Part shown: positions 33,979 through 42,726 of the stretch, piece after piece | Numbering within the stretch: position 1 is the first letter of the stretch | Layout: each line of letters begins with the position of its first letter | From: Prevotella sp. | GTDB lineage: Bacteria > Bacteroidota > Bacteroidia > Bacteroidales > Bacteroidaceae | DNA: 44,173 nt | NCBI GenBank assembly: GCA_017548385.1 | Contig: JAFZAE010000274.1 | Span: forward strand, 1-44,173 | Direction: 5' to 3' | Notes under the pieces: generated by a model | The model's input: only the letters and a program-made list of their open reading frames with translations | Databases searched by the model: none | What the model was told of the DNA's origin: nothing | Position numbers and translations under genes: made by a program

Positions 33979-36696
33979 ATGAAAAAAAAGAACTTAATTC
34001 TTGTTGCACTATTGACCATGTCTATGGGTATAAATGCACAAAATCCCTTTGTGCAAACTTGGTTTACCAGCGACCCTGCACCCATGGTTCATGATGGAAC
34101 CATGTATGTCTATACTGGTCATGATGAGGATAATGCCGATTTCTTTTGGATGCAGGAGTGGCGTGTTTATTCTTCAAAGGATATGGTGAATTGGATCGAC
34201 CATGGCTCTCCATTGGCTTTAGAATCCTTCTCTTGGGCTGATGATCGCGCATGGGCTAGTCAATGTGTAGAGCGTAATGGTAAGTTCTACTGGTATATCT
34301 GTGCCCACTCCAAGATTTCGGGCGGCATGGCCATTGGCGTGGCAGTGGGCGACTCTCCTACGGGGCCATTCCGTGATGCCATTGGCAAACCACTTTATGA
34401 GAATGGCTCCTGGGACCATATCGACCCAACAGTGTTTATCGATGATGACCAACAAGCTTGGCTTTTCTGGGGCAATCCAAGGGTTTATTACCTGAAGCTC
34501 AACCCCGATATGATTTCATACGAAGGTGAGTTGGGGATGCTCTCCATGACCGAGGAGGCTTTTGGTGCCCCACCCATGAACGAACGAGTTCAGGGAAAGG
34601 AGTACAAAGATTGCTACGTGGAAGGGCCGTGGCTCACCAAGCGCAACGGGAAATACCAACTGTTATATGCTTCCGGCGGTATTCCTGAACATATCTCCTA
34701 TAGCACAGCCCCCTCACCAACAGGTCCTTGGACATATGTGGGTGCTATTATGCCTGTCTGTGAGACTGGGTCGTTTACGAACCATTGTGGCGTGGCTGAT
34801 TTTAAAGGAAACAGTTATTTCTTCTATCATACAGGAAAACTTCCCGGTGGTGGAGGTTTCGGACGTAGTGTGGCTGTCGAACAATTTAAATACAATGCTG
34901 ATGGCTCATTTCCAATAATTATGCCTACTGACGAAGGGGTAAAACCTGTTGACACATTCTGTCCTTATCGTCGAGTGGAGGCTGAGACCATGGCATTCTC
35001 GCAAGGTGTGAAAACACGTCAGAACGCAGAGACAGGTGTCTATGTGTCGAGTATTCACAATGGTGATTATATCAAACTACAGGCCGTTGACTTTGGGGAC
35101 AAAGTTCCCCGAACTTTTACGGCTCGTGTGGCCAGCGGCTTGCGTGGTGGAGCGATAGAGGTGCATACAGATAGTCTCCATGGTCAACTGCTTGTTCGAT
35201 TGGATGTACCCGCCACAGGAGGTTGGGAACAGTGGCAGACACTTACAGCTGATTTAACATCCTGGACGACAGGAGTTCACGATGTTTTTCTCTCTTTCAC
35301 AGGAAGAAAAGGTCCTGAACTCTTTAATTTCGACTGGTGGGAAATTCGTGGTTTGGAGCAGTGTAATATGCCTCTGTTCCAGACGAAATATACAGCAGAC
35401 CCATCGCCGTTAGTTGTGGGAGATACGCTTTTCCTCTTTACATCACACGATGCATCACCTGAAGACATCCCCGACCTAAACGAGAAAAATTCTGCTGGTT
35501 TTTTTATGTATGATTGGTTGCTTTGGTCAACTACAGACATGGTGAACTGGACAGAGCATGGTGCTGTGGCATCTTTGAAAGATTTTGAATGGAGAAGCCG
35601 TGATAATGGTGCTTGGGCTATCCAAACCATTGAAAGAGACGGAAAATATTATCTTTATGCTCCACTTCATGGTCATGGTATCGGTGTGCTTACCAGCGAC
35701 TCTCCATATGGTCCTTTCAAAGATCCCATCGGCGCGCCATTAGTTTGGCAAAAAGAACATTGGGATGACATTGATCCCACTGTTTTCACTGATTCCGATG
35801 GTCAAGCCTATATGTATTGGGGTAATCCCAAGACCTATTATGCACGATTGAACAAGGATATGATTTCATTGAAAGACAGCATTGTGTGCCTTCCTTACCA
35901 TATTGAGCATTATCAGGAGGGCCCGTGGTTCTACAAACGTAACGGACATTATTATTTATCCTATGCAACAACCTGCTGCCCCGAGGCTCTAGGATATGCG
36001 ATGAGTGACAGTCCTACGGGTCCATGGGAAAGCAAGGGATATATCATGCGGCCTACACAACGTGACCGTGGAAACCATCCAGGCATTATCGATTACAAGG
36101 GACATAGTTATATTTTCGGACAGAGTTATGATTTGATGCATCTTGATACTTTTGTACATCATGAACGGCGATCGGTCAATCTGACAGAGATTTCATACAA
36201 TCCAGATGGCACAATAAAAGAGGTTCCTTATTGGCTCGACCAAGACCCAGTAAAACAACTTCAATGGCTTAATCCCTATCAGCGTGTCGAGGCTGAGACT
36301 ATGGCATGGGGTAAGGGATTGAAATCTGCAAAAATGGGTATTGAGAATACAGGTGTTATTCAGGATATGCCTTATTCTACTGGCAGGGTGAATATGTATG
36401 TAACTGATGTAAATGACGGAGAGTATATCCGATTGCGAGGTGTGGATTTCGGACAAAAAGGTGCTACAAAATACCTGTTGTCCGCTGCTGCTAAGGGTCA
36501 ATGTACTGTCACTCTTCGCTTGGATGGCATTGATGGTGTTGTGATTGGCACACTCAACATTACCGACACTGGGTCTGTAGAGAAATACAAACAATTTACC
36601 GCTAAGGTGCGCAATGCCACTGGCATCCACGACCTATACATCTGTTTTTCAAATACAAGTGGTGATATCCACCTCGATTATTGGAGATTTAAGTAA
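33979..36696 (+). CDS. Tandem GH43-CBM6-GH43-CBM6 glycosidase
   Basis: The 905-residue secreted protein starts at ATG 33979, where a signal peptide begins (MKKKNLILVALLTMSMGINA); the longer ORF opens with TTG at 33967. It contains two complete GH43 propellers, about 22-320 and 465-745, each followed by a CBM6-like beta-sandwich with PYxRVEAETMA (about 335-455 and 765-905). Both catalytic triads look intact: Asp32, Asp149 and Glu215 in the first, and Asp474, Asp599 and Glu647 in the second. The halves are clearly related but diverged, so this is an old internal duplication. Expected activity is alpha-L-arabinofuranosidase or beta-xylosidase, perhaps with two specificities in one chain. A promoter block shared with the PL11 gene suggests joint expression. 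Confidence 0.93.
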   Translation: MKKKNLILVALLTMSMGINAQNPFVQTWFTSDPAPMVHDGTMYVYTGHDEDNADFFWMQEWRVYSSKDMVNWIDHGSPLALESFSWADDRAWASQCVERNGKFYWYICAHSKISGGMAIGVAVGDSPTGPFRDAIGKPLYENGSWDHIDPTVFIDDDQQAWLFWGNPRVYYLKLNPDMISYEGELGMLSMTEEAFGAPPMNERVQGKEYKDCYVEGPWLTKRNGKYQLLYASGGIPEHISYSTAPSPTGPWTYVGAIMPVCETGSFTNHCGVADFKGNSYFFYHTGKLPGGGGFGRSVAVEQFKYNADGSFPIIMPTDEGVKPVDTFCPYRRVEAETMAFSQGVKTRQNAETGVYVSSIHNGDYIKLQAVDFGDKVPRTFTARVASGLRGGAIEVHTDSLHGQLLVRLDVPATGGWEQWQTLTADLTSWTTGVHDVFLSFTGRKGPELFNFDWWEIRGLEQCNMPLFQTKYTADPSPLVVGDTLFLFTSHDASPEDIPDLNEKNSAGFFMYDWLLWSTTDMVNWTEHGAVASLKDFEWRSRDNGAWAIQTIERDGKYYLYAPLHGHGIGVLTSDSPYGPFKDPIGAPLVWQKEHWDDIDPTVFTDSDGQAYMYWGNPKTYYARLNKDMISLKDSIVCLPYHIEHYQEGPWFYKRNGHYYLSYATTCCPEALGYAMSDSPTGPWESKGYIMRPTQRDRGNHPGIIDYKGHSYIFGQSYDLMHLDTFVHHERRSVNLTEISYNPDGTIKEVPYWLDQDPVKQLQWLNPYQRVEAETMAWGKGLKSAKMGIENTGVIQDMPYSTGRVNMYVTDVNDGEYIRLRGVDFGQKGATKYLLSAAAKGQCTVTLRLDGIDGVVIGTLNITDTGSVEKYKQFTAKVRNATGIHDLYICFSNTSGDIHLDYWRFK

Positions 36697-36705
36697 ACAA
36701 AAAGG

Positions 36706-36742
36706 AAAGCCGGTGTGCGTAAGGGGACGCGACACCGACTTT
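36706..36742. terminator. Hairpin ending the tRNA transcript, probably bidirectional
   Basis: Arms AAAG-C-CGGTGT-GCGT (36706-36720) and ACGC-G-ACACCG-A-CTTT (36727-36742) pair around a 6-base AAGGGG loop. On the minus strand the hairpin is followed by CCTTTTTGTTT, a U-rich tail suited to ending the tRNA transcript. It starts 10 bases after the stop of the convergent GH43 gene and may serve that too. Confidence 0.65.
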
Positions 36743-36762
36743 CTGGAATTGAGGGAGGGAAG

Positions 36763-36833
36763 AGCGGAATACGGGAATCGAACCCGCCTCCTCGGCTTGG
36801 GAAGCCGATGCACTACCGATGTGCTAATTCCGC
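36763..36833 (-). tRNA. tRNA-Gly (anticodon CCC)
   Basis: Read on the minus strand, the 71-nt molecule folds into a cloverleaf: acceptor GCGGAAT/ATTCCGC, D stem GCAC/GTGC, anticodon stem TCGGC/GCCGA with loop TTCCCAA, and T stem GCGGG/CCCGT with TTCGATT loop. The anticodon is CCC (codon GGG). The 3' CCA is not encoded. It follows tRNA-Thr by 13 bases on the same strand. Confidence 0.95.
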
Positions 36834-36846
36834 AGATTTATAAAGG

Positions 36847-36919
36847 AGCCGATACCGGGACTCGAACCCGGGACCTATTCATTACGAATGAATTGCTCTA
36901 CCAACTGAGCCATATCGGC
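36847..36919 (-). tRNA. tRNA-Thr (anticodon CGT)
   Basis: Read on the minus strand, the 73-nt cloverleaf has acceptor GCCGATA/TATCGGC, D stem GCTC/GAGC, anticodon stem ATTCA/TGAAT with loop TTCGTAA, and T stem CCGGG/CCCGG with TTCGAGT loop. The anticodon CGT reads ACG (Thr). CCA is not encoded. It is the first gene of a two-tRNA transcript. Confidence 0.95.
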
Positions 36920-36947
36920 GAAAAGAACGCTTTTAATTTTGCGACTG

Positions 36948-36978
36948 CAAAGATATAGTAAAAAAATGTATCCGCAAA
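36948..36978 (-). promoter_or_regulatory. Promoter of the tRNA-Thr/tRNA-Gly unit
   Basis: On the minus strand TTTG (36975-36978) is followed after 19 bases by TATCTTTG (36948-36955), a full consensus promoter 29 bases before the tRNA-Thr 5' end. It sits in the short space after the uvrA stop. Confidence 0.7.
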
Positions 36979-36984
36979 ATATTT

Positions 36985-39801
36985 TCAAACAATTTTGTCT
37001 CGTAGGTATTTTCCTGTAATGCTATCTTGAGACTTGACTAATTCTTCGGGTGTACCGGCAAACACCAGGTTGCCACCATGGTCGCCACCTTCTGGACCTA
37101 AGTCAATCACATGATCGGCACACTTGATGACCTCCATGTTGTGCTCTATCACAATAATTGAATGTCCTCGTTCTATCAGGGCATTGAAGGCTGATAAAAG
37201 ACGTTGAATGTCATGGAAATGCAGACCTGTTGTAGGTTCATCAAACATGAATAGTGTAGGTTCCTGCTTTTCCTGACCAATAAAATAAGCCAGTTTGACG
37301 CGTTGGTTCTCACCGCCCGACAGAGTAGATGAACTTTGTCCTAATTTGATGTATCCCAATCCTACATCTTCAAGCGGTTTGAGTCGTGAGGAAATGGCAC
37401 TCTGCCCATTGGCAGAGAAAAACTCTACAGCCTCACTCACAGTCATATCGAGCACATCGTTGATGTTCTTGCCAGCGAAACGAACATCAAGGATGTCATG
37501 CTTAAAACGTTTCCCATGACAGGCCTCACAAGTGAGGATAATATCTGCCATAAACTGCATTTCAACATTAATGACTCCCGCCCCCTTACATTCCTCACAT
37601 CGTCCACCATCTGCATTGAACGAGAAATATTGTGGTGTAAAACCCATCTGACGCGAGAGAGGCTGGTCTGCGAAAAGTTGGCGGATGGCATCATATGCCT
37701 TTACATAAGTGGCGGGGTTGGAACGTGTACTTTTTCCGATAGGATTTTGATCCACAAACTCAATCCGTTCCACTTGTTGCCAGTCACCATCAAGTGACAA
37801 ATATTCGCCAGGTGCATCACAGGTGTCTCCATGATGGCGTTTCAAGGCTGGGTAGAGGATACCTTTCACTAACGATGACTTTCCGCTACCACTCACGCCG
37901 GTTACCACAGTAAGAACATTCAAGGGGAACAAAACGTCGATGCCCTTTAAGTTATTCATTCTCGCTCCCCGTAATAAAATGGCGAGATTCCATGGGCGCC
38001 GACTCGATGGCACCGGGATATGGTCAGAATGGGTGAGATACCTCACTGTATGACTATGTGGATATTTAGACAATGCGTCAATAGTGATATCCTCTGCCTT
38101 TCCCTCAAAGACAATTTCGCCACCAAGACGACCTGCATCAGGTCCCACATCTATTAAATAATCGGCAGCGCGCATAAACTCCTCGTCGTGCTCCACAATC
38201 ATCACGGTATTACCGATAGTCTGTAATTCTTTAAGCACATGAATGAGTCGTTCGGTGTCGCGACTATGCAGGCCTATGCTCGGTTCGTCGAGAATATATA
38301 ACGAACCGACGAGTGAACTTCCCAACGAGGTAGTTAGGTTGATACGTTGACTCTCACCACCACTCAATGTATTGGATGGACGGTTTAATGTAAGATAACC
38401 CAGTCCCACTTCGTCAAGGAATTGCAAACGGTTGTTAATCTCTGTCAACAGTCGTTTAGCTATTTCTGCATCGTGAGCATCTAATTGTAGATTGATGAAC
38501 CATTTCCGTAGTTCACTTACCTGCATCTCTACCAATTCCGAGATGTTTTTTCCACCCACCAACACGTAGGATGTCTCTTTGCGCAGACGCGTACCATGGC
38601 ATGTCGGACAAAGGGTCTTACCACGATAACGGCTCATCATCACACGATACTGGATTTTGTATTGATTCTCCTTGACCATCTCAAAAAAAGCATCAATGGA
38701 AACCTGCTCATTTGCCGGACGTTTTTGGTCTGAGGGTAGGCCATGCCACAACATATCCTTTTCGTGCCGGGTAAGTTGATAATATGGTGTGAAGATGGGG
38801 AAATTATCTTTGGCGGCCCTACGGCAAAACTCATCCTGCCACATTTTCATTTTCTCACCATGCCAACATTGCACACATCCCTCATAGACACTAAGGGTTG
38901 TATTGGGGATTACCATCTTTTCATCGATGCCTATCACCCGCCCGTAGCCCTCACAGGTGGGGCAGGCACCCAATGGTGAGTTAAACGAGAACATATTATC
39001 GCTCGGTTCCTCGAAACGTATGCCATCAGCCTCAAAACGCGTGGAAAAATCGTAATTGATGTTAGATGGAAGGAATGTGATACGACATTCCCCATGTCCC
39101 TCATAAAATGCTGTTTCTACCGAATCCACAAGGCGGGAAATAGAGTCCTTATTGTCATCTACAGACATTCGGTCTATCATAAGGTACATGTCTGTAGGTT
39201 CTATGGTCGCAAGCTTATCAGTATCAGCCAGTAATTCATCGATTCTCAAGAACTGTCCTTTAAAGAAAAGGCGGACATATCCCTGTTGCATGCAATATTG
39301 CAAATGACGTTCCAGTGTGCGACCCTCAGGAATCTTCAGTGGTGCTGTGACACAAAAACGGGTACCAGTGGAATATTCGTGGATACACGCCACCACGTCT
39401 TCTGTTGTATGTTTTTTTACCTGTTCGCCACTGATGGGTGAAAAAGTCTTCCCAATACGAGCATAAAGAAGCCGCATATATTCAAAAATCTCCGTCGAGG
39501 TACCTACCGTGGAACGAGGATTTCGGCTGTTGACCTTTTGTTCGATAGCAATAGCTGGTGGCAGACCTTTGATGAAATCACACTCAGGTTTGCTCATACG
39601 CCCAAGAAACTGGCGGGCATAGGATGACAGGCTCTCCACATAGCGACGCTGGCCCTCGGCATATAAAGTGTCGAAGGCCAATGACGATTTTCCGCTTCCG
39701 CTCACGCCGGCAATGACGATAAATCTATCACGAGGGATGTTGATACTGATATTTTTCAGGTTGTTGGCGCGAGCCCCCTTCACCTCTATATATTGTGCCA
39801 T
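36985..39801 (-). CDS. uvrA: Excinuclease ABC subunit A
   Basis: UvrA is the damage-sensing ATPase of nucleotide excision repair and loads UvrB. The 938-residue protein has the first Walker A GVSGSGKSS (32-40), the duplicated second ATPase half with GVSGSGKSSLVKG, signatures LSGGESQRINL and LSGGENQRVKL, and the C-terminal zinc module CEECKGAGV and CEACHGKRF. The N-terminal zinc module keeps only its second CxxC (ACPTCEGYG). The expected first CxxC is replaced by YDFSTRF, which I recall as common in Bacteroidota UvrA proteins. The gene follows ptb on the same strand with a 42-base gap and ends next to the tRNA promoter. Confidence 0.97.
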   Translation of the reverse strand: MAQYIEVKGARANNLKNISINIPRDRFIVIAGVSGSGKSSLAFDTLYAEGQRRYVESLSSYARQFLGRMSKPECDFIKGLPPAIAIEQKVNSRNPRSTVGTSTEIFEYMRLLYARIGKTFSPISGEQVKKHTTEDVVACIHEYSTGTRFCVTAPLKIPEGRTLERHLQYCMQQGYVRLFFKGQFLRIDELLADTDKLATIEPTDMYLMIDRMSVDDNKDSISRLVDSVETAFYEGHGECRITFLPSNINYDFSTRFEADGIRFEEPSDNMFSFNSPLGACPTCEGYGRVIGIDEKMVIPNTTLSVYEGCVQCWHGEKMKMWQDEFCRRAAKDNFPIFTPYYQLTRHEKDMLWHGLPSDQKRPANEQVSIDAFFEMVKENQYKIQYRVMMSRYRGKTLCPTCHGTRLRKETSYVLVGGKNISELVEMQVSELRKWFINLQLDAHDAEIAKRLLTEINNRLQFLDEVGLGYLTLNRPSNTLSGGESQRINLTTSLGSSLVGSLYILDEPSIGLHSRDTERLIHVLKELQTIGNTVMIVEHDEEFMRAADYLIDVGPDAGRLGGEIVFEGKAEDITIDALSKYPHSHTVRYLTHSDHIPVPSSRRPWNLAILLRGARMNNLKGIDVLFPLNVLTVVTGVSGSGKSSLVKGILYPALKRHHGDTCDAPGEYLSLDGDWQQVERIEFVDQNPIGKSTRSNPATYVKAYDAIRQLFADQPLSRQMGFTPQYFSFNADGGRCEECKGAGVINVEMQFMADIILTCEACHGKRFKHDILDVRFAGKNINDVLDMTVSEAVEFFSANGQSAISSRLKPLEDVGLGYIKLGQSSSTLSGGENQRVKLAYFIGQEKQEPTLFMFDEPTTGLHFHDIQRLLSAFNALIERGHSIIVIEHNMEVIKCADHVIDLGPEGGDHGGNLVFAGTPEELVKSQDSITGKYLRDKIV

Positions 39802-39843
39802 ATAATCCCGATACTGATGTGACGATGTGGAGAACTGCTATTG

Positions 39844-40755
39844 CTATTTAGAATTGATGGTAGCTAAGGCGAGACTAAAGTATTTACAAGTCTTGGAGTC
39901 GCTACGTGATGGCAATACGACTGGAGCCATTGGACCGACAAGCATTCCTGCCGTCTCGGCACCACAGAACAAAGTGATGGTTTTATAGAATACGTTTCCG
40001 GCCTCTATATCTGGGAAAATCAGTGCATCGGCAGAACCATCAATTGGCGATTGGATACCTTTCTTATCCATGCTCTCTTTGCAGCATGATGTCTTCACGT
40101 CTAAAGGACCATCGATGAAACATGGGCCAAAGTCACCTTTTTTGCTGTCGTTGACAATCTCCGTATATCCTTCTGTAAAAGGAAAATGTTTCCCATTTAC
40201 TTTTTCCGAACTATGAATCAGTGAAATACGTGGTTCTGCTATACCGAACGAACGACATAAATTTGCTATGTAGTTCACTTGAGAAACACGTTGTTCTTGA
40301 GTGGGGTAGGGGATAACAGCTGCATCGGTGAAGAACAAAAGGCGAGGATAGCCTGGGATGCTGGCAGCTGTGATATGTGTCAGTACATTGCCCTTAGGCA
40401 GTATACCATGCTCTTTGTTAAGTACAGCCCGAAGTAGATTATCTGTATTAATGAGGCCTTTCATTAACACATCCGCTTTGCCATCACGCACCAGTTGAAC
40501 AGCCTTAGCAGCTGCCTCGTCGCGATCCTTAGCATCAACATAACTGATGTGTTCTTTCATATCCTTAAAGTCGGCATTGGCTTCAACTTCTTCTTTACAT
40601 CCCACGAAGATGGCATCAATAAATCCCTCATGAAGGGCACGTGCCACGGCATACTGTGTGGACTCATCCGATGCACAGACTACAGCCACGCGCTTTCTGT
40701 TACCAAGGGATGACAAATGTGAAACTAACTTCTCAAAACTATTAATAGTGTCCAT
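39844..40755 (-). CDS. ptb: Phosphate butyryl/acetyltransferase family protein
   Basis: The 303-residue cytoplasmic enzyme belongs to the PTA_PTB family, which exchanges the CoA of an acyl-CoA for phosphate. Typical stretches are GKADVLMKGLINTDNLLRAV, LTHITAASIPGYPRLLFFTDAA and the C-terminal DALIFPDIEAGN. The length (about 300) and sequence favour the phosphate butyryltransferase type over acetyl-type Pta, but the acyl group is inferred. A butyrate kinase gene normally follows; here uvrA does, and no kinase gene is in the window. The gene has its own promoter and lies downstream of the DASS transporter after a hairpin. Confidence 0.85.
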   Translation of the reverse strand: MDTINSFEKLVSHLSSLGNRKRVAVVCASDESTQYAVARALHEGFIDAIFVGCKEEVEANADFKDMKEHISYVDAKDRDEAAAKAVQLVRDGKADVLMKGLINTDNLLRAVLNKEHGILPKGNVLTHITAASIPGYPRLLFFTDAAVIPYPTQEQRVSQVNYIANLCRSFGIAEPRISLIHSSEKVNGKHFPFTEGYTEIVNDSKKGDFGPCFIDGPLDVKTSCCKESMDKKGIQSPIDGSADALIFPDIEAGNVFYKTITLFCGAETAGMLVGPMAPVVLPSRSDSKTCKYFSLALATINSK

Positions 40756-40790
40756 ACGCTTTAGATATTTGGTTTATCATATATCGTTTG

Positions 40791-40821
40791 CAAAATTACT
40801 GTAAATAAACGAAAAAACCAA
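40791..40821 (-). promoter_or_regulatory. Promoter of the ptb-like gene
   Basis: The minus strand has TAATTTTG (40791-40798), a consensus -7 box 35 bases before the ATG, with TTG (40819-40821) 20 bases upstream as the -33 box. Confidence 0.6.
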
Positions 40822-40833
40822 GATGAGTTTGTG

Positions 40834-40851
40834 AGTTTTTTAGTTTATGAG
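40834..40851 (-). repeat. Dispersed leader element, copy 3
   Basis: CTCATAAACTAAAAAACT on the minus strand matches the copy at 13377-13394 at 17 of 18 positions. It is followed directly by AACTCACAAACTC, a second partial copy. Unlike copies 1 and 2 it lies upstream of the promoter of the next gene, not before a start codon. Confidence 0.5.
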
Positions 40852-40884
40852 AATTATTGAAAACATAGAGAGAATAGATAGAAT

Positions 40885-40927
40885 AGACAAAGAGACACAG
40901 AACATAAATTCCGTGTCTCCTTGTCTT
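40885..40927 (-). terminator. Hairpin ending the DASS transporter transcript
   Basis: AGACAAAGAGACACAGAA (40885-40902) pairs with the sequence at 40909-40926 over 18 positions with two A-C mismatches and a 6-base loop. On the minus strand it follows the transporter stop by 27 bases and is followed by a U-rich ATTCTATC stretch. It shares AGAGACACAG with the hairpin at 31580-31629. Confidence 0.55.
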
Positions 40928-40953
40928 ATGTGTTCTCTTAAAAATGACAAATA

Positions 40954-42459
40954 TCAAATGAAATGAAGGGTACCGATGAAATACAATAGTACATACCCTA
41001 AAACCATACTTAAAATACCGACAATAATACCAATTTTAGCCATATCGTTTTGTTTGACGAGGTTGGTGGCATAGGCCAGGGCATTAGGAGGCGTGGAAAT
41101 GGGCAGAATCATGGCGCTTGATGCTGCAATGGCCACACCAATTAAAATGGTTGAGGTACCACCAATGGCACTCAACTTATCGCCCATCGCTGCACAAACG
41201 ATAGTCAGTATGGGCATCAACAAAGCAGCTGTAGCTGAATTGGAGATGAAATTTGACAACAAATAACAGATGAGCCCAGACAGGATAAGAATCAATACGG
41301 GTGAGAAAGATCCAAATGGAATACTCTTCACCATGAGTTCTGCTAGTCCTGAGGCATTTAAAGCATAGCCAAGAGCAAAACCACCGGCTACCATCCATAT
41401 GACAGACCAGTTGATTTCCTCCAAGTCACGACGGTTGATGATGCCAAACAACGAGAAAACCATAAATGGTATCAATGCGACTGTATATGAATTAATGCCA
41501 GTGACGGAGTCGAGCAACCAAAGAAGAACAGTTACGATGAAAGTGACAATGACAATATATGTCTTGGTATCTTTCTTCATATTACCTTCGATTTTCAGTT
41601 CCACAGTTTTCTGTGTAAATGGGAAGAGCCATCTGAGCAGACGCCAACTGATAAGTAGCAATACAATAACTAAAGGAACCATAAACAACATCCATTGTCC
41701 GAAACCAATACCGAGATTTAATCCCTCTGGGTCATTGAGATATTTAATGGCAATGGTGTTAGGCGGTGTACCTATCGGTGTGCCCATACCTCCCAAATTC
41801 GCTGCAATGGGAATTGATAATGCTAAGGCAATACGTCCTTTTCCTTCAGGTGGCAGCTGTTTGAATACAGGCGTGAGGAATGTTAACATCATGGCAGCCG
41901 TAGCTGTATTGGAAACAAACATGGAAAACAAACCAGTGATGAAAAGAAAACCAAGTAGGACGTTGTCGCTTTTTTTACCAAATGGTTTCAGTAAAACTTT
42001 TGCTAGATGGGAATCTAAGCCTGTTTTTGTCGCAGCAATGGCAAGGATAAAGCCTCCAATAAAAAGCATGATCACTGGGTCAGCAAAGGTTGCCATAATG
42101 GATTTGTAGGAGAGTAGCGTTCCCACTTTTTCCTCATCGCACATCCAGACTATGCCTGAATCTGAAGTAAAAAGAAGCATCAGTACAATGATAGCCACAG
42201 ATGTAGCCCATGAGGGTACAATTTCCATAATCCACATGAGTGTGGCGAACACAAAAATGGCAATAATACGCTGCTGGATAACATTTAATCCTTCTATACC
42301 ATACATCGATGAAGGAGCATTCCACAGAAATAATGTCACAACTGCTACGACGATGGCCTTAACAATATTCCAAAAGACTTTTTTGGGGAGGAAATAACGA
42401 TCAAGGTTTACTTGATGAAGGGCATCCACAAGATGGAAACCATTGAAATTTTTAAACAT
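40954..42459 (-). CDS. DASS/SLC13-family sodium-coupled anion transporter
   Basis: The 501-residue inner-membrane protein has about 11-12 hydrophobic segments and the two re-entrant motifs of the divalent anion:Na+ symporter family, TPIGTPPNTIAIKYL in the first half and LPISTPPNALAYAT in the second, which form the Na+/anion site. Members move dicarboxylates (succinate, malate, fumarate) or sulfate. The anion here is not readable from the sequence. An intracellular N-terminus of about 35 residues precedes the first segment. The gene reads alone, with a hairpin downstream and a probable -7 box at 42555-42562, and is divergent from pncB. Confidence 0.92.
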   Translation of the reverse strand: MFKNFNGFHLVDALHQVNLDRYFLPKKVFWNIVKAIVVAVVTLFLWNAPSSMYGIEGLNVIQQRIIAIFVFATLMWIMEIVPSWATSVAIIVLMLLFTSDSGIVWMCDEEKVGTLLSYKSIMATFADPVIMLFIGGFILAIAATKTGLDSHLAKVLLKPFGKKSDNVLLGFLFITGLFSMFVSNTATAAMMLTFLTPVFKQLPPEGKGRIALALSIPIAANLGGMGTPIGTPPNTIAIKYLNDPEGLNLGIGFGQWMLFMVPLVIVLLLISWRLLRWLFPFTQKTVELKIEGNMKKDTKTYIVIVTFIVTVLLWLLDSVTGINSYTVALIPFMVFSLFGIINRRDLEEINWSVIWMVAGGFALGYALNASGLAELMVKSIPFGSFSPVLILILSGLICYLLSNFISNSATAALLMPILTIVCAAMGDKLSAIGGTSTILIGVAIAASSAMILPISTPPNALAYATNLVKQNDMAKIGIIVGILSMVLGYVLLYFIGTLHFI

Positions 42460-42554
42460 AAACTAACTAATTGCGCTTATTATTCATATTCTCACAAGAG
42501 TTCACATATTCGCTTTGTGACTCTACATTTTAAAAAATTTGCTGAAACAGTGTG

Positions 42555-42562
42555 CAAAATTA
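42555..42562 (-). promoter_or_regulatory. Probable -7 box of the DASS transporter gene
   Basis: The minus strand reads TAATTTTG, a full TAnnTTTG match, 95 bases before the ATG. No -33 box is seen at 19-21 bases. The leader contains a small hairpin (42497-42506 with 42516-42524). Confidence 0.4.
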
Positions 42563-42664
42563 GTTATTTTTCCTCATTTAATACCTTTTTTGCAATAGAA
42601 TAATTGTATCGTTTACACTTTTTAATAGTAAATTGAGATATTTTCATAAAATACTTAATTATTA

Positions 42665-42696
42665 TTTGCCGCTTTTCAAATAGTTGACTATCTTTG
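42665..42696 (+). promoter_or_regulatory. pncB promoter with overlapping inverted repeat
   Basis: TTTG (42665-42668) and TATCTTTG (42689-42696) are spaced by 20 bases, a consensus promoter. A 12-bp inverted repeat, ATAGT-TG-ACTAT (42680-42691), overlaps the -7 box and could be an operator, for example for an NrtR-type NAD regulator. That link is only a suggestion. The start of transcription would be near 42703, giving a leader of about 24 nt. Confidence 0.65.
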
Positions 42697-42726
42697 CATA
42701 TATATAACACGTTTAACTTCAATATC

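Noticed and set aside
36763-36919. Integrated element at the tRNA genes
   Set aside because: No integrase gene, no repeat of a tRNA 3' end nearby, and flanking genes are ordinary chromosomal genes.
41399-42109. 236-residue plus-strand ORF opposite the DASS transporter
   Set aside because: The minus strand gives a complete membrane transporter with both family motifs; the opposite frame is a shadow.
42497-42524. Hairpin in the DASS leader as a riboswitch
   Set aside because: A single 9-bp imperfect stem with a 9-base loop; no riboswitch consensus recognised.
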